Under the pieces are notes generated by a model. It ran no database searches and was not told the DNA's origin. It saw only the letters and a program-made list of their open reading frames with translations. Source: Klebsiella africana (GTDB lineage Bacteria > Pseudomonadota > Gammaproteobacteria > Enterobacterales > Enterobacteriaceae). Taken from it: 64,000 nucleotides of DNA. The stretch is from the NCBI RefSeq assembly GCF_020526085.1, contig NZ_CP084874.1, forward strand, positions 682,001 to 746,000, written 5' to 3'. The position numbers were made by a program, and so were the translations under genes. Below are positions 21,689 through 33,843 of this stretch, piece by piece. How positions within the stretch are numbered: position 1 is the first letter of the stretch; every line of letters starts with the position of its first letter.

Positions 21689-22480
21689 ATGTCCCGTACC
21701 CGAATGCCCGCGTTGTTTCTCGGCCATGGTAGCCCAATGAACGTGCTGGAAGACAACATTTATACCCGTGCCTGGGCACACCTGGGCGAAACTCTGCCGC
21801 GTCCGAAAGCGATCGTGGTGGTCTCTGCGCACTGGTTCACGCGCGGTACGGGCGTAACGGCGATGGAGGCCCCGAAGACCATTCATGACTTCGGCGGTTT
21901 TCCGCAGGCGCTGTATGACACGCATTACCCGGCACCGGGTTCCCCGGCGCTGGCGCAACGGTTGGTTGACCTGCTCTCGCCGGTGCCGGTCACTCTCGAT
22001 AGAGAAGCCTGGGGATTTGATCATGGCTCGTGGGGCGTGCTGATTAAAATGTATCCGCAGGCGGATATTCCGATGGTCCAGCTCAGCATCGACAGCACCA
22101 AACCGCCGGCCTGGCATCTCGAAATGGGGCGGAAGCTGGCCTCGCTGCGCGATGAAGGCATTATGCTGGTGGCCAGCGGCAACGTGGTACATAACCTGCG
22201 CACCGCCCGCTGGCATGGCGAGAACACGCCGTATCCTTGGGCAGAGTCCTTCAATAACTACGTCAAGGCGAATCTGCAGTGGCAGGGGCCGGACGATCAG
22301 CACCCGCTGGTCAACTATCTGGCGCACGAGGGGGGCTCGCTCTCCAACCCAACGGCAGATCATTTCCTGCCGCTGCTGTACGTGCTGGGGGCGTGGGATG
22401 GCGTTGAAGCGATCACGATCCCGGTGGATGGTATCGAGATGGGCTCGCTAAGTATGCTGTCGGTGGTGGTTGGCGCCTGA
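21689..22480 (+). CDS. ygiD: 4,5-DOPA dioxygenase YgiD
   Basis: Extradiol ring-cleavage dioxygenase of the LigB type, shown in E. coli to cleave L-DOPA. The 263-residue protein contains GHGSPMNVLE near the N-terminus, SAHWFTRGTGVT, WGFDHGSWGVL and SGNVVHNLR, which supply the metal-binding His residues. The E. coli annotation is eight residues longer at the N-terminus. A good AAGGA lies upstream of the start. It ends in a hairpin shared with ygiC. Confidence 0.93.
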   Translation: MSRTRMPALFLGHGSPMNVLEDNIYTRAWAHLGETLPRPKAIVVVSAHWFTRGTGVTAMEAPKTIHDFGGFPQALYDTHYPAPGSPALAQRLVDLLSPVPVTLDREAWGFDHGSWGVLIKMYPQADIPMVQLSIDSTKPPAWHLEMGRKLASLRDEGIMLVASGNVVHNLRTARWHGENTPYPWAESFNNYVKANLQWQGPDDQHPLVNYLAHEGGSLSNPTADHFLPLLYVLGAWDGVEAITIPVDGIEMGSLSMLSVVVGA

Positions 22481-22487
22481 TAAGATT

Positions 22488-22523
22488 GCGCTCCGGCGAC
22501 GGTACCGTCCGTCACCGGAGCGC
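22488..22523. terminator. Hairpin between convergent ygiD and ygiC
   Basis: GCGCTCCGG/CCGGAGCGC outer stem with a further paired inner part, filling the gap between two convergent stop codons. No long U-tract follows on either strand, so the terminator role is inferred from position. Confidence 0.5.
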
Positions 22524-22527
22524 GACA

Positions 22528-23688
22528 TTATTCGACGAAAATGTGCGGATAGAAGCGCGACAGATCCTGGGTGATCAGCGCCCGGTCTTCGCGAATACCG
22601 ATCCCGGCTGGCTGGTCGTTAATCAGCCAGCTGCCAATCAGCGTATAGCTATCGCCAAACTTCGGCAGCGGGTAAAACGCCTGCACGATGGTGCCTTCTT
22701 CCCCGTACGGGCCTTCTACTGCTTCCACCACTTTGCCATTTTCAACGATCGACACGTTAGCGCCTTCGCGGGAGAAGATCGGTTTAATGACGTACTTCTC
22801 CATCTCCGGGTGAGCATCTTCGCTGAAGTAGGCCGCCAGCAGATTAGGGTGATTGGGAAACATCTCCCACAGCATCGGCAGCAGCGCCTTGTTGGAGATA
22901 ATGCTTTTCCACGCCGGCTCCAGCCAGCGGACGCCAGCGTCTTCCAGCTTGGTGGAGAACATCTCCCGCAGCATAAACTCCCACGGATAGAGCTTGAACA
23001 GATTGCCAATCACCTGATCCTGCAGATCGGTAAACTGGCCTTTTTCGCCCAGACCGATATCTTCGATATAGAGGAATTCCGTCGCCAGGCCTGCTTCGGC
23101 GGCGCAGTCCTGCAGATACTGTACGGTACCGCGATCTTCAACGGTATCGCGGCAGCAGGCCATATGCAGCAGCTGGAAGCCAAACTGCTCGCGTAGCTCG
23201 CCGAAGCGTTCGATCAGCTTTTCCTGCAAACTGTTGAACTGATCGCTGCCCGCCGGCAGCTTGCCGGCGTTGAGCTGATCTTCCAGCCAGATCCACTGGA
23301 AGAAGGCTGCTTCATACAGCGAGGTCGGCGTGTCGGCGTTGTTCTCCAGCAGCTTCGGCTCGCCGACGCCATCCCAGGCCAGGTCGAGACGCGAGTAGAG
23401 CGACGGCTGGTTGGTTTTCCATGACTGACGCACAAAACCCCAGGTGTGTTTAGGGATGCGGAATTTGGTCATCAGCTCATCGCTGGCGATCACTTTTTCC
23501 ACCACCTGGAGGCACATCTGATGTAGCTCAGCGGTGACCGCTTCGAGCTTTTCCACCTGCGCGAGGGTCAGTTTGTAATACGCCTCTTCGCTCCAGTAGG
23601 GCTCGCCGTACATGGTATGGAAGTTGAAACCGTATTCGGTCGCTTTCTCGCGCCAGTCCGGGCGCTCGGTAATACTGACTCTTTCCAT
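22528..23688 (-). CDS. ygiC: ATP-grasp acid-amine ligase-like protein YgiC
   Basis: Member of the glutathionylspermidine-synthase-like ATP-grasp family, 386 residues. The N-terminal region reads [21 protein letters not shown]; the centre has [24 protein letters not shown] and the C-terminal half [11 protein letters not shown] and GEEGTIVQA. The real substrate of YgiC is unknown; it resembles the synthetase half of Gss (at 52.9 kb) without the amidase domain. It lies 5 bp after ygiB, at the end of the tolC-ygiB-ygiC set. Confidence 0.93.
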   Translation of the reverse strand: MERVSITERPDWREKATEYGFNFHTMYGEPYWSEEAYYKLTLAQVEKLEAVTAELHQMCLQVVEKVIASDELMTKFRIPKHTWGFVRQSWKTNQPSLYSRLDLAWDGVGEPKLLENNADTPTSLYEAAFFQWIWLEDQLNAGKLPAGSDQFNSLQEKLIERFGELREQFGFQLLHMACCRDTVEDRGTVQYLQDCAAEAGLATEFLYIEDIGLGEKGQFTDLQDQVIGNLFKLYPWEFMLREMFSTKLEDAGVRWLEPAWKSIISNKALLPMLWEMFPNHPNLLAAYFSEDAHPEMEKYVIKPIFSREGANVSIVENGKVVEAVEGPYGEEGTIVQAFYPLPKFGDSYTLIGSWLINDQPAGIGIREDRALITQDLSRFYPHIFVE

Positions 23689-23693
23689 GTTGC

Positions 23694-24365
23694 TTAGCCG
23701 CCCATTGAGCGAGAAGAGGACGTTGAGCCTGCGGCGCTACGCTGCATAGTCGACTGTTTCGCTACCGACTCGCCAAAGCCGCCGCGGGTGACGGTGGTGG
23801 TGGTGGCTGGCTTCGGCGCCATCGCGGTTTTCGGCACGTTCATGGTGCGGCCCGGCTGGGCGGCGCCATAGCTCTTGCCGCTGGCGTCAGTGTACTGACC
23901 GTAGGCCGGGCTGGCCGGGTTTTTCGAGCTGAACAGCGGCTGCTGTTGCGCCATGCCACCGCCCATCAGGCGGCCCATCATGTAGCCGGCCATCAGCGGC
24001 ATCCAGAAGCTGCCGCTGCTTTGCGCCTGCGCCTGGTTTTCCGGGGCGACGCCCGCCTGGGCTGGCGTCTGCTGGCACTGGCCTTCGCCAAACTCGGCGA
24101 CGCAGTCTTCGCGGGTGGCATACTTCGGCGCGGTGCGCTCAGCCTCTTTTACCGCGTTGGTGTAGGCCGTGGTGCATTCGGCTGCTTTGCCCGGGTTGGC
24201 GGCGGAGCAGTCATCGGCGTTCTGGTACAGCGACACCGTTTCGTCGCTTTTTTCGCAACCGGCGAGCATAAAGACCGCGGTGACGGCCAGCGCGACCGGC
24301 GTCAGATGGCGTGCGCTCCAGCTTTTGCGGAACGACGAATGATTAATATTTTTTGTCCGTTTCAT
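23694..24365 (-). CDS. ygiB: DUF1190 lipoprotein YgiB
   Basis: 223-residue protein of unknown function. A long charged N-terminus precedes a signal sequence ending in the lipobox LAGC with C37, so it is a predicted lipoprotein. The mature part has a cysteine-containing segment ([18 protein letters not shown]), a Gln/Gly/Met-rich middle ([15 protein letters not shown]) and a Ser/Thr-rich tail. It is read between tolC and ygiC, and E. coli has these genes in the tolC-ygiABC transcription unit, hinting at an envelope role. Confidence 0.9.
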   Translation of the reverse strand: MKRTKNINHSSFRKSWSARHLTPVALAVTAVFMLAGCEKSDETVSLYQNADDCSAANPGKAAECTTAYTNAVKEAERTAPKYATREDCVAEFGEGQCQQTPAQAGVAPENQAQAQSSGSFWMPLMAGYMMGRLMGGGMAQQQPLFSSKNPASPAYGQYTDASGKSYGAAQPGRTMNVPKTAMAPKPATTTTVTRGGFGESVAKQSTMQRSAAGSTSSSRSMGG

Positions 24366-24487
24366 ATTTGTCTTCCAGGACCCAGTGGTATGGCGTGTGT
24401 TAACGCTCAGGATAGAGGATGAGTGGTGGAAAATGAAGCGAAGAGGGGCGCTAAGCGAGGGATCTTTACGTTGCCTTACGTTTAACG

Positions 24488-24514
24488 CATCGCCTGCCCG
24501 ACGGACAGGCGATG
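24488..24514 (-). terminator. Hairpin downstream of tolC
   Basis: CATCGCCTG/CAGGCGATG inverted repeat just past the tolC stop. On the minus strand the following bases are CGTTAAACG, a poor U-tract, so read-through to ygiB is plausible. Confidence 0.45.
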
Positions 24515-24532
24515 TGCATCACAGTATGAGAA

Positions 24533-26002
24533 TTACTGACGGAACGGATTGCTGCCGCTGCTCTGGGTGGTCCGTGCAGACGCCGGCTTCACCGCAGCGG
24601 TAGTGTTGCCGTAGCCATCAGCGGTGGCATCCTGTTGCGGATTTTCCGGCGCAACGCTATCTGCGGAGGTAGAGATGGGTTTACCCAGCGTGTTGTTCAG
24701 GGCGACCAGATCCTGCTCGTTCAGAGTACCTAACGCCGACTTGATGTTCAGCTCGTTGATCAGGTAGTTGTAACGCGCATTAGAGAGCTGCTGCTTGGCA
24801 TTGTACAGCGTGGTAGTGGCGTCGAGGACGTCAACGATGGTACGCGTACCCACCGAGTAGCCTGCTTCCATAGCATCCAGGGAGCTTTGCGCAGAGACTA
24901 CCGCCTGTTTGTAGGCGTTGATGCTGCTGATGGAGGCATTCACGTTGTTAAATGACGAGCGTACGGTCTGCACGACGCTGCGGTGAGCGCTTTCCAGCTG
25001 CTCGCTGGCGCCGACGAAGTTGTACTGCGCCTGTTTGACCTGCGAGGTCACCGCGCCGCCCTGATACAGTGGCAGAGAGAAGTTCAGGCCGATTTGGTTC
25101 TGCCCGACGTCGCTGTCGTTGTAGGCGAGCGGGGTATTGGTTTTCGAACCGTTATATCGCGTATTCGAAACGCCGGTAGAAGCGGAAAGGTTCAGGGTCG
25201 GCAAATGGCCGTCCTGCGCCTGACGAATCTGCTCGCGGGCCAGGTCCTGGCTCAGACGCGCCTGCAGCAGCGACAGGTTGCGGTTCTCCGCTTCCTTCAG
25301 CAGGGCGTTGACCGCCTGCGGCTTATTGGTCTTGAAGCCGTTCACGTTCAGGGAAGCGAGCTCCGGATAGTAGTTACCGGTGACCTGGCGCAGCTCTTCG
25401 ACAGCGTTGTCGAGATCGTTACGCGCGGTGACTTCGTTCGCCAGCACGGCGTCGTATTGTGAACGGGCGTTTTGCACGTCGGTGATCGCCACCAGGCCTA
25501 CGTTAAAGCGCTGCGTGGTTTGATCCAACTGGCGGTAAATGGCCTGTTTCTGCGCTTCGGTATAGGAGAGCGTGTCGATGGCAGCCAGCACTTTAAAATA
25601 GGCCGTCGCGGTATTCAGAATCAGCGTTTGCTGATCGGTCTGATACGTGACATCCTGAATCCCTGCCGTTTTTTCCTGCAGCGTCAGGGCGCGCCATTTC
25701 GACATATCAAACAGAACCTGCGTTAACTGCAGCGAACCGCTGGTGACGTTAGAGTTGACGCCGTTGCTGTCGCGATAGCCATTGGTATAGGTATAATCCG
25801 CTCCCAGCCCAAGCTGAGGCAGTAATGGACTGCGCGCTTCGTTGATCTTTTCGAACGCGGCGTCACGATCGGCTGCCGATTTACGCAGATCGGGGTTGCT
25901 GATGCGTGCCTGCTGGTAAACCTGAAGCAGGTTTTCCGCCTGGCTCATGGCGCTGAACCCGGTCAGGCTCAGGCCGATAAGAATGGGGAGCAATTTCTTC
26001 AT
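24533..26002 (-). CDS. tolC: Outer-membrane efflux channel TolC
   Basis: Trimeric outer-membrane/periplasmic tunnel used by AcrAB and other tripartite pumps and by type I secretion. The 489-residue precursor starts MKKLLPILIGLSLTGFSA with a signal peptide ending SQA-EN. The duplicated OEP helical repeats are recognisable by the paired segments SPLLPQLGLGADYTY and DGHLPTLNLSASTGV. The ATG at 26002 was preferred over that at 26008 because AAGGA lies 6 nt before it. Compared with E. coli (493) the C-terminal tail is variable (ending SGSNPFRQ). It is divergent from nudF. Confidence 0.98.
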   Translation of the reverse strand: MKKLLPILIGLSLTGFSAMSQAENLLQVYQQARISNPDLRKSAADRDAAFEKINEARSPLLPQLGLGADYTYTNGYRDSNGVNSNVTSGSLQLTQVLFDMSKWRALTLQEKTAGIQDVTYQTDQQTLILNTATAYFKVLAAIDTLSYTEAQKQAIYRQLDQTTQRFNVGLVAITDVQNARSQYDAVLANEVTARNDLDNAVEELRQVTGNYYPELASLNVNGFKTNKPQAVNALLKEAENRNLSLLQARLSQDLAREQIRQAQDGHLPTLNLSASTGVSNTRYNGSKTNTPLAYNDSDVGQNQIGLNFSLPLYQGGAVTSQVKQAQYNFVGASEQLESAHRSVVQTVRSSFNNVNASISSINAYKQAVVSAQSSLDAMEAGYSVGTRTIVDVLDATTTLYNAKQQLSNARYNYLINELNIKSALGTLNEQDLVALNNTLGKPISTSADSVAPENPQQDATADGYGNTTAAVKPASARTTQSSGSNPFRQ

Positions 26003-26086
26003 TTGCATTCCTTGTTGTGAAGCATTTAGCGCTGGTCTAATTCTAAGAAAAATTCCGCTGATTGTATCGATTCTGCCGCCGTAAAA

Positions 26087-26105
26087 AGTTGGCGTTACGT
26101 GCCAT
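26087..26105 (-). promoter_or_regulatory. Mar/Sox/Rob box upstream of tolC
   Basis: Minus strand ATGGCACGTAACGCCAACT fits the marbox consensus AYnGCACnnWnnRYYAAAY at every defined position except one. E. coli tolC is a known member of the mar/sox/rob regulon, with the box at a similar place. The site is about 85 bp upstream of the tolC start. Confidence 0.75.
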
Positions 26106-26198
26106 CCGGCGGTAATTTGCACCAATCTAACATACGGACCGTAAAACGGTAGCCAAACGGTTTGGAAATCCCTATTTTCAGATTCGCAGGACATGACA

Positions 26199-26831
26199 AT
26201 GAACAAACCCACGCAGCAGGGAATTACCTTCTCCAAAAATGATGTAGAAATTATTGCACGCGAAACGCTATATCGTGGTTTTTTTTCGCTCGATTTATAC
26301 CGTTTTCGCCACCGCCTGTTCAACGGCGGCATGAGCGGCGAAATCACCCGTGAAATTTTTGAGCGCGGGCACGCCGCCGTCTTGCTACCCTTTGACCCGG
26401 TGCGCGACGAAGTGGTGCTCGTCGAACAAATTCGTATTGCCGCCTATGATACCAGCGAGAGCCCGTGGCTGCTCGAAATGGTCGCTGGCATGATCGAAGC
26501 AGGGGAAACGGTGGAAGACGTTGCCCGTCGGGAAGCACTGGAGGAGGCCGGGCTTGAAGTTGGGCGGACGAAACCAATATTAAGCTATCTGGCCAGTCCT
26601 GGCGGCACCAGTGAACGGTTATCGATCCTGGTGGGTGAAGTTGATGCATCGACGGCAAAAGGCATTCACGGCCTGGCCGAGGAAAACGAGGATATTCGGG
26701 TGCATGTGGTGAGCCGGGAGCAGGCTTACCAGTGGATAGAAGAGGGGAAAATCGACAACGCAGCCTCTGTCATCGCCTTGCAATGGCTGCAATTGCATTA
26801 TCACAATTTACGAAACGAGTGGACAAAATGA
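26199..26831 (+). CDS. nudF: ADP-ribose pyrophosphatase NudF
   Basis: Nudix hydrolase that splits ADP-ribose to AMP and ribose 5-phosphate. The 210-residue protein contains a full Nudix box, [22 protein letters not shown], in the middle (residues about 95-116), plus the conserved [20 protein letters not shown]. The ATG at 26199 has AGGA 8 nt upstream; the ATG at 26193 is too close. It heads nudF-yqiB-cpdA-yqiA-parE, where each stop overlaps or closely precedes the next start. Confidence 0.96.
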   Translation: MNKPTQQGITFSKNDVEIIARETLYRGFFSLDLYRFRHRLFNGGMSGEITREIFERGHAAVLLPFDPVRDEVVLVEQIRIAAYDTSESPWLLEMVAGMIEAGETVEDVARREALEEAGLEVGRTKPILSYLASPGGTSERLSILVGEVDASTAKGIHGLAEENEDIRVHVVSREQAYQWIEEGKIDNAASVIALQWLQLHYHNLRNEWTK

Positions 26832-27250
26832 AGCGTTATACACCTGACTTCCCGGAGATGATGCGCCTGTGCGAGACCAACTTCGCGCAGTTGCGCCGCC
26901 TGTTGCCGCGAACGGATGCAGCGGGTGATAAGGTAAGCTATCAGGTGGGAAGCGCGCAGTATCGGTTAACGATAGTTGAATCGACCCGCTACACTACTCT
27001 GGTGGCGATAGAACAGACCCTGCCAGCGGTGAGCTACTGGAGCCTGCCGTCGATGACCGTTCGCCTCTACCATGATGCCATGGTGGCCGAAGTGTGTTCG
27101 AGTCAGCAGATCTTTCGCTTCAAAGCGCGGTATGATTATCCTAATAAAAAGTTGCATCAACGCGACGAAAAGCATCAAATTAACCAGTTTCTGGCCGACT
27201 GGCTGCGTTACTGTTTAGCACATGGAGCGATGGCGATTCCGGTTTGTTAG
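26828..27250 (+). CDS. yqiB: DUF1249 protein YqiB
   Basis: Conserved 140-residue protein of unknown function, starting [19 protein letters not shown]. Its ATG overlaps the nudF stop codon (ATGA), so translation is coupled. The central part reads [22 protein letters not shown] and the end [15 protein letters not shown]. It always sits between nudF and cpdA in enterobacteria, with no catalytic motif that I can recognise. Confidence 0.92.
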   Translation: MKRYTPDFPEMMRLCETNFAQLRRLLPRTDAAGDKVSYQVGSAQYRLTIVESTRYTTLVAIEQTLPAVSYWSLPSMTVRLYHDAMVAEVCSSQQIFRFKARYDYPNKKLHQRDEKHQINQFLADWLRYCLAHGAMAIPVC

Positions 27251-27274
27251 CGTCGTTAAACCTAAGGACACCAT

Positions 27275-28102
27275 TTGGAAAGCCTGTTAAACCTACCTCT
27301 GGCTGGTGAGGCCAGAGTCAGGATCTTACAAATTACTGATACTCACCTGTTTGCTGAAAAACATGAAACGTTGTTAGGCATTAATACCTGGGAAAGTTAT
27401 CAGGCCGTACTGTCGGCTATTCATGCCTCACAGCGTCCATGCGATTTAATTGTCGCAACAGGCGATCTGGCGCAGGACCACTCTTCCGCGGCCTATCAGC
27501 ATTTTGCTGAGGGTATCGCGAGTTTTGCTGCACCCTGCGTCTGGCTACCAGGCAACCATGATTTCCAGCCGGCGATGTACAGCACGCTGCAGGAGTCGGG
27601 TATTTCCCCGGCCAAGCGCGTGTTTCTCGGCGACCACTGGCAGATCCTGCTACTCGACAGCCAGGTGTTTGGCGTTCCCCATGGGGAACTGAGCGACTTC
27701 CAGCTAGAGTGGCTTGAACAGAAACTGGCGGAAGCGCCGGAGCGCTATACCTTACTCCTGTTACATCACCATCCGCTACCGGCCGGCTGTAGCTGGCTGG
27801 ATCAACATAGCTTGCGCAACGCCGGTGCGCTGGACAGCGCGCTGAGCGCCTGGCCGCGGGTGAAGCACCTGCTGTGCGGCCATATTCATCAGGAGCTTGA
27901 CCTGGACTGGAATGGTCGGCGCATGATGGCGACGCCGTCGACCTGCGTCCAGTTCAAACCGCACTGCGCCAACTTCACCCTTGATACGGTGTCGCCGGGC
28001 TGGCGCTGGCTGGAGCTGCATCCTGACGGGACGCTGACCACCGAAGTGTGCCGGCTGGAAGGCGCCGAGTTCCACCCGGATATTGCTTCAGAAGGCTACT
28101 GA
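27275..28102 (+). CDS. cpdA: 3',5'-cyclic AMP phosphodiesterase CpdA
   Basis: Class III metallophosphoesterase that degrades cAMP. The 275-residue protein has the ordered metal motifs [23 protein letters not shown] and CGHIH. It starts at a TTG (27275) with AAGGA 7 nt upstream, the same unusual start used by E. coli cpdA; no in-frame ATG gives the conserved N-terminus [19 protein letters not shown]. It overlaps yqiA by one base (TGATG). Confidence 0.96.
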   Translation: MESLLNLPLAGEARVRILQITDTHLFAEKHETLLGINTWESYQAVLSAIHASQRPCDLIVATGDLAQDHSSAAYQHFAEGIASFAAPCVWLPGNHDFQPAMYSTLQESGISPAKRVFLGDHWQILLLDSQVFGVPHGELSDFQLEWLEQKLAEAPERYTLLLLHHHPLPAGCSWLDQHSLRNAGALDSALSAWPRVKHLLCGHIHQELDLDWNGRRMMATPSTCVQFKPHCANFTLDTVSPGWRWLELHPDGTLTTEVCRLEGAEFHPDIASEGY

Positions 28103-28677
28103 TGGCGACGCTCCTTTATCTGCACGGCTTTAACAGCTCTCCGCGCTCGGCGAAGGCGATGGCGTTAAAGACCTGGCTGTCGCAGCACTATCCCGACATC
28201 ACCATGGTGGTGCCGGAGCTGCCGCCTTATCCGGCGGAAACGGCGGAGTTGCTGGAGTCCATTGTGCTGGAGCACGGCGGCGAACCGCTGGGGGTCGTAG
28301 GGTCGTCGCTGGGCGGCTACTACGCGACCTGGCTGTCGCAGTGCTTTATGCTGCCGGCGGTGGTGGTTAACCCGGCGGTGCGGCCGTTTGAACTACTAAA
28401 CAATTTTCTCGGCCACAATGAGAATCCATACACCGGGCAACAATATGTGCTAGAGTCTCGCCATATTTACGATCTCAAAGTCATGCAAATCGACCCGCTC
28501 GAAGCGCCGGATTTACTCTGGTTGCTGCAGCAGACCGGGGATGAAGTGCTTGATTACCGCCAGGCCGTTCATTACTACGCCTCCTGCCGGCAGACGGTGG
28601 AGGAGGGCGGTAATCACGCATTTGTCGGCTTTGACGATCATTTCACCCAGATTATCGAATTTCTCGGCCTGCGCTAA
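28102..28677 (+). CDS. yqiA: Esterase YqiA
   Basis: Alpha/beta-hydrolase fold esterase, 191 residues, active on short acyl esters in E. coli. The oxyanion segment [12 protein letters not shown] is at the N-terminus, the nucleophile elbow GSSLGG near residues 71-76, and a C-terminal GGNHAF supplies the catalytic His. The ATG at 28102 overlaps the cpdA stop codon. Natural substrate unknown. Confidence 0.94.
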   Translation: MATLLYLHGFNSSPRSAKAMALKTWLSQHYPDITMVVPELPPYPAETAELLESIVLEHGGEPLGVVGSSLGGYYATWLSQCFMLPAVVVNPAVRPFELLNNFLGHNENPYTGQQYVLESRHIYDLKVMQIDPLEAPDLLWLLQQTGDEVLDYRQAVHYYASCRQTVEEGGNHAFVGFDDHFTQIIEFLGLR

Positions 28678-30603
<1,926 letters not shown>

Positions 30604-30624
30604 GTCCGGACGAGCGCCAAACGT

Positions 30625-30650
30625 AAAAGGGAGCCTTTGGCTCCCTTTTT
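30625..30650 (+). terminator. Terminator after parE
   Basis: Stem AAAAGGGAGCC/GGCTCCCTTTTT with a TTT loop. Flanking A and T runs make it likely to work in both directions, ending ygiN as well. Confidence 0.9.
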
Positions 30651-30674
30651 CATTGCAATACTGAATCGGCGGAC

Positions 30675-30989
30675 TTAAACGCCAGCCTGCAGGATACGGA
30701 TGGTGGTTTCCAGCACATCGCCTTTGACCGCTTCCGACCAGGCTTTCATGTGTGGCGTCTGCAGGTGTGCTTCAAGATGGGCGACGCTTTCCCACAGCTC
30801 CACCATGACGATAGAGTCGGGGGCCGTGGTCTGGAAGCTGACGCCGGCGGCATGATCTACCATGGGCGCATAGCCGTGACAGCCGGCCTCCTGCAAAACG
30901 GTCGGAATGATTTTCGCGAACTGATCGAGAACCGCCTGGCGGTGGTGTTGGCCCGGGCGGGTACGGATTTCTGCAATCACTGTTAACAT
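30675..30989 (-). CDS. ygiN: Quinol monooxygenase YgiN
   Basis: Small ABM-fold (antibiotic biosynthesis monooxygenase) protein, 104 residues, reported in E. coli to oxidise menadiol and proposed to form a redox cycle with MdaB. It starts MLTVIAEIRTRPGQHH and contains the fold-typical VMVELWESVAHLEAHLQTPH. It lies 80 bp downstream of mdaB on the same strand, which supports the functional pairing. Confidence 0.92.
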   Translation of the reverse strand: MLTVIAEIRTRPGQHHRQAVLDQFAKIIPTVLQEAGCHGYAPMVDHAAGVSFQTTAPDSIVMVELWESVAHLEAHLQTPHMKAWSEAVKGDVLETTIRILQAGV

Positions 30990-31069
30990 GGTTAACTCAA
31001 CTCCTTCTGTGTGGATCTCGTCATACTCCAGGTTCGAATAACTCGAAATATGTAGAGCTAGACCTCTAG

Positions 31070-31651
31070 TTAACCAAAAATTTCCGCCAGATGCTTGCGA
31101 TATTCTGCGATATACCGTGGGACATCGGGCATTTTAATCACGTCGTTGGCGATAAAGGTCGGCAACGCCTCCATGCCGAGGAACTGATTGGCTTTATGGA
31201 ACGGCAGGTAAACGCCGTCAACGCCGACGCCGTGGAAGAACTGCTCTTTGTCGGTGAAGGCTTCCATCGGCGCGTTCCAGGTCAGAGAAAGCATATATTT
31301 TTTCCCCTGCACCAGGCCGCCGGAGCCATATTTTTTGCTGGCGTCGGAGCGGGTACGGCCATCGCTGGCGTACAGCGAGCCGTGGCCTTCGGTAAAGACA
31401 TCATCCATATATTTCTTCACCGTCCACGGAGCGCCCATCCACCAGCCCGGCATCTGCCAGATCACCACATCGGCCCACAGGAAATTCTGCACTTCTTCTT
31501 TTACGTCGTACTCGCTTTCGGCGCGAACGCTTTTAACATCGTGTCCGGCGTCGCGTAGATAACTCTCCGCGACCTCGGTCAGGGTGTCGTTCAGCTGGCC
31601 ATTAGAGTGTGCGAACTTTTTCGCCCCATTGATAATCAGGATGTTGCTCAT
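31070..31651 (-). CDS. mdaB: NADPH:quinone oxidoreductase MdaB
   Basis: Flavodoxin-fold FAD enzyme performing two-electron quinone reduction, which avoids semiquinone radicals. The 193-residue protein starts MSNILIINGAKKFAHSNGQLN and has the family segment VVIWQMPGWWMGAPWTVKKYMD. It lies next to qseBC as in E. coli and is followed by ygiN. About 100 bp with no clear regulatory site separates it from qseC. Confidence 0.95.
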   Translation of the reverse strand: MSNILIINGAKKFAHSNGQLNDTLTEVAESYLRDAGHDVKSVRAESEYDVKEEVQNFLWADVVIWQMPGWWMGAPWTVKKYMDDVFTEGHGSLYASDGRTRSDASKKYGSGGLVQGKKYMLSLTWNAPMEAFTDKEQFFHGVGVDGVYLPFHKANQFLGMEALPTFIANDVIKMPDVPRYIAEYRKHLAEIFG

Positions 31652-31757
31652 TTTTTACCCTCACATATGAAAATTTGCCACCGATCTTACCCCGCGAAGC
31701 GGGGCAGTAAAATGAGCAAAATGTGCAAAGTCTTTTGCCAAATGTGCAATAATCTCG

Positions 31758-33104
31758 CTACCAGTACACGCGGGCTTCGAAGCCGCCGTCGCGCGCGTTG
31801 GCGAAAACAACCTGCATGCCGTGCAGCGAGGCGATGCGCCGGACGATCGACAAGCCCAGGCCGCTGCCCGGCGCCTCCTGCCCCGGCGGGCGATAAAAAC
31901 GCTCGCCAATGCGTGAGAGCGCCTGCGGGCTAATGCCTGCGCCGTTATCGCGCACCCGGAACTCGCGGGCGTTGAGCGTGATATCGACTTGACTGCCGCG
32001 CGGGCTATAGCGCACCGCGTTATCCAGCAGGTTGCGCACCAGCAGACTGAGCAGCAGCGGCTGGCCGGTGCGGACGATATTGCTGGCATTGAGATGCAGG
32101 CGTAGCTCAATGCCGGATTGCTGTGCCGGGTGGTACATTTCCATCACCGCTGACTGTAACAGGTCATCAAGCGCGATCTTCTGCACGTCGTCCAGCTGGG
32201 CGAACGAATCCAGCCGCGACAGCGTCAGCAGTTGATCCACCAGCCGGGTGGCGCGATCGATCCCCTGGTGAAGCTGGGCCAGCGCTTTCTCACGCCCTTC
32301 TGCATCGTCCATAGAGAGCTGGGCGACTTCAGTCTGTACCTTCAGCGCTGCCAGCGGGCTGCGTAACTCATGGGCGGCATCCGAGGTAAAGCGACGCTCG
32401 CGCAGCATGGCGTCATGGGTGCGCTGGAACAGCTGGTTCAGAGCCTCGACCAGCGGGCGGACTTCGGAGGGGATCTTCTCCACACTGAGCGATTCCGCTG
32501 AGTCTGGTGCGCGCAGGCGCAGCGTACGCGCCAGATTTTTCAACGGCGCCAGTTCGCGGCTTAATAACACGATAAGTAGTACGAACATCAGCGGCAGAGC
32601 GATCATCCACGGGGTCAGCTGCGAGGTCACGATATCCATTGCCATTTCGCGCCGGTAATCCCACTCCTGACCGACGGCGATGCGGTGGCGGCCATCGGCG
32701 GTGGTTAACCACAGGAAACGCCACTCGTCATCGTCGTCACGCAGATAGCCATTGCTGAACCCCTCGCGCTGCGAATTCCACTGAATATCTTCTCCGTTCT
32801 CACCGTCGTTAAGCACCATGTTGCCGTCGCGGGTGAAGATGGCGAACGCCAGCGCGTCGTCGTCGATGTGACCGTGGCGTACTTTTTTCTTTTCTCCGAG
32901 CGAGGGTGGGGCGCGAAGTTCATCGAAATGCATGGCGCTCAGGCGGCGGGCGAACAGCAACTGCTGGGTATCAAACAGCTTATCCAGTTTTTTGCTGGTT
33001 TGCTGCCAGGCGATCACGCTGGCCACTCCCCAGGCGGCCGCGGTGAGCACAGCAAAAAGCAGCGTCAGGCGCAGGCGCAGGCTCAGGCGGACAAGTCGTT
33101 TCAT
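31758..33104 (-). CDS. qseC: Sensor histidine kinase QseC
   Basis: Membrane histidine kinase of the QseBC system. The 448-residue protein has a first membrane segment at about 11-33, a periplasmic domain to about 165 with an acidic loop ([10 protein letters not shown]), a second segment at about 166-183, a HAMP-like linker, the phosphorylated His at H245 in [16 protein letters not shown], and a C-terminal ATPase with [10 protein letters not shown]. It overlaps qseB by 4 bp (ATGA). Proposed signals in E. coli are AI-3 and catecholamines, though this is debated. Confidence 0.96.
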   Translation of the reverse strand: MKRLVRLSLRLRLTLLFAVLTAAAWGVASVIAWQQTSKKLDKLFDTQQLLFARRLSAMHFDELRAPPSLGEKKKVRHGHIDDDALAFAIFTRDGNMVLNDGENGEDIQWNSQREGFSNGYLRDDDDEWRFLWLTTADGRHRIAVGQEWDYRREMAMDIVTSQLTPWMIALPLMFVLLIVLLSRELAPLKNLARTLRLRAPDSAESLSVEKIPSEVRPLVEALNQLFQRTHDAMLRERRFTSDAAHELRSPLAALKVQTEVAQLSMDDAEGREKALAQLHQGIDRATRLVDQLLTLSRLDSFAQLDDVQKIALDDLLQSAVMEMYHPAQQSGIELRLHLNASNIVRTGQPLLLSLLVRNLLDNAVRYSPRGSQVDITLNAREFRVRDNGAGISPQALSRIGERFYRPPGQEAPGSGLGLSIVRRIASLHGMQVVFANARDGGFEARVYW

Positions 33105-33760
33105 GCATCACCCAGGGTATAGCCGATGCCGTGGACGGTGCGGATAAAGTCGCTGCCGAGCTTGCGGCGCAGGTGATGGACGTGAACTTCCACGGCGTTG
33201 CTGGAGACCTCGTCGTCCCAGGTGTAGAGCTTTTCTTCGATAAGCTTACGCGGCAGTACGCGACCAGCATTTCGCAGCAGCAGTTCCAGCAGGGCGAACT
33301 CTTTCGGCTTTAGCACCAGGCTCTCGCCGTCGAGGCTGGCGGTTAAGCGGTTCGGGTCGAGGCTCACCTTGCCGTGGCGCAGCTCGCTGCTGCTCTGGCC
33401 GTGAGCGCGGCGGATCAACGCTTCGAGGCGCGCCGCCACCTCAATCAGGGCGAAAGGTTTGCACAGGTAGTCATCTGCGCCCAGGCGCAGGCCCTCCACT
33501 CTCTGGTTAAGGGCATCGCGGGCGGTGAGGATCAGCACCGGCTCATGGCGGCCTTTGTCGCGCCATTCGCGCAGAATATCGAGGCCATCGATGCCGGGCA
33601 GGGTGAGGTCAAGGATTGCGGCGTCGTAGGGGGCGCTGTATAGGGCGTTCTTGCCCTCCAGCCCGGCGGTAAACCAGTCAATGCTAAAGCCCATTTTGCT
33701 CAGCCCGACCTTGATGCCGTCGCCGATAAGCTTGTCATCTTCCACCAGTAATATGCGCAT
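33101..33760 (-). CDS. qseB: Response regulator QseB
   Basis: OmpR/PhoB-type regulator, 219 residues. The receiver domain starts [15 protein letters not shown] with the phospho-acceptor D51 in [10 protein letters not shown], and the C-terminal winged helix includes [14 protein letters not shown] and the end VHGIGYTLG. The ATG at 33760 has GGAGGGAAAC in front, so the longer open frame to 33772 is not used. It is divergent from ygiW, with a QseB/PmrA-type direct repeat between them. Confidence 0.96.
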   Translation of the reverse strand: MRILLVEDDKLIGDGIKVGLSKMGFSIDWFTAGLEGKNALYSAPYDAAILDLTLPGIDGLDILREWRDKGRHEPVLILTARDALNQRVEGLRLGADDYLCKPFALIEVAARLEALIRRAHGQSSSELRHGKVSLDPNRLTASLDGESLVLKPKEFALLELLLRNAGRVLPRKLIEEKLYTWDDEVSSNAVEVHVHHLRRKLGSDFIRTVHGIGYTLGDA

Positions 33761-33843
33761 GTTTCCCTCCAACGATCCTGTTTCCTTGCGCAGTAAACCG
33801 CGTTGAAGCGGGGAATGTACAGCATTAAAATTTCTTTTTTCCG

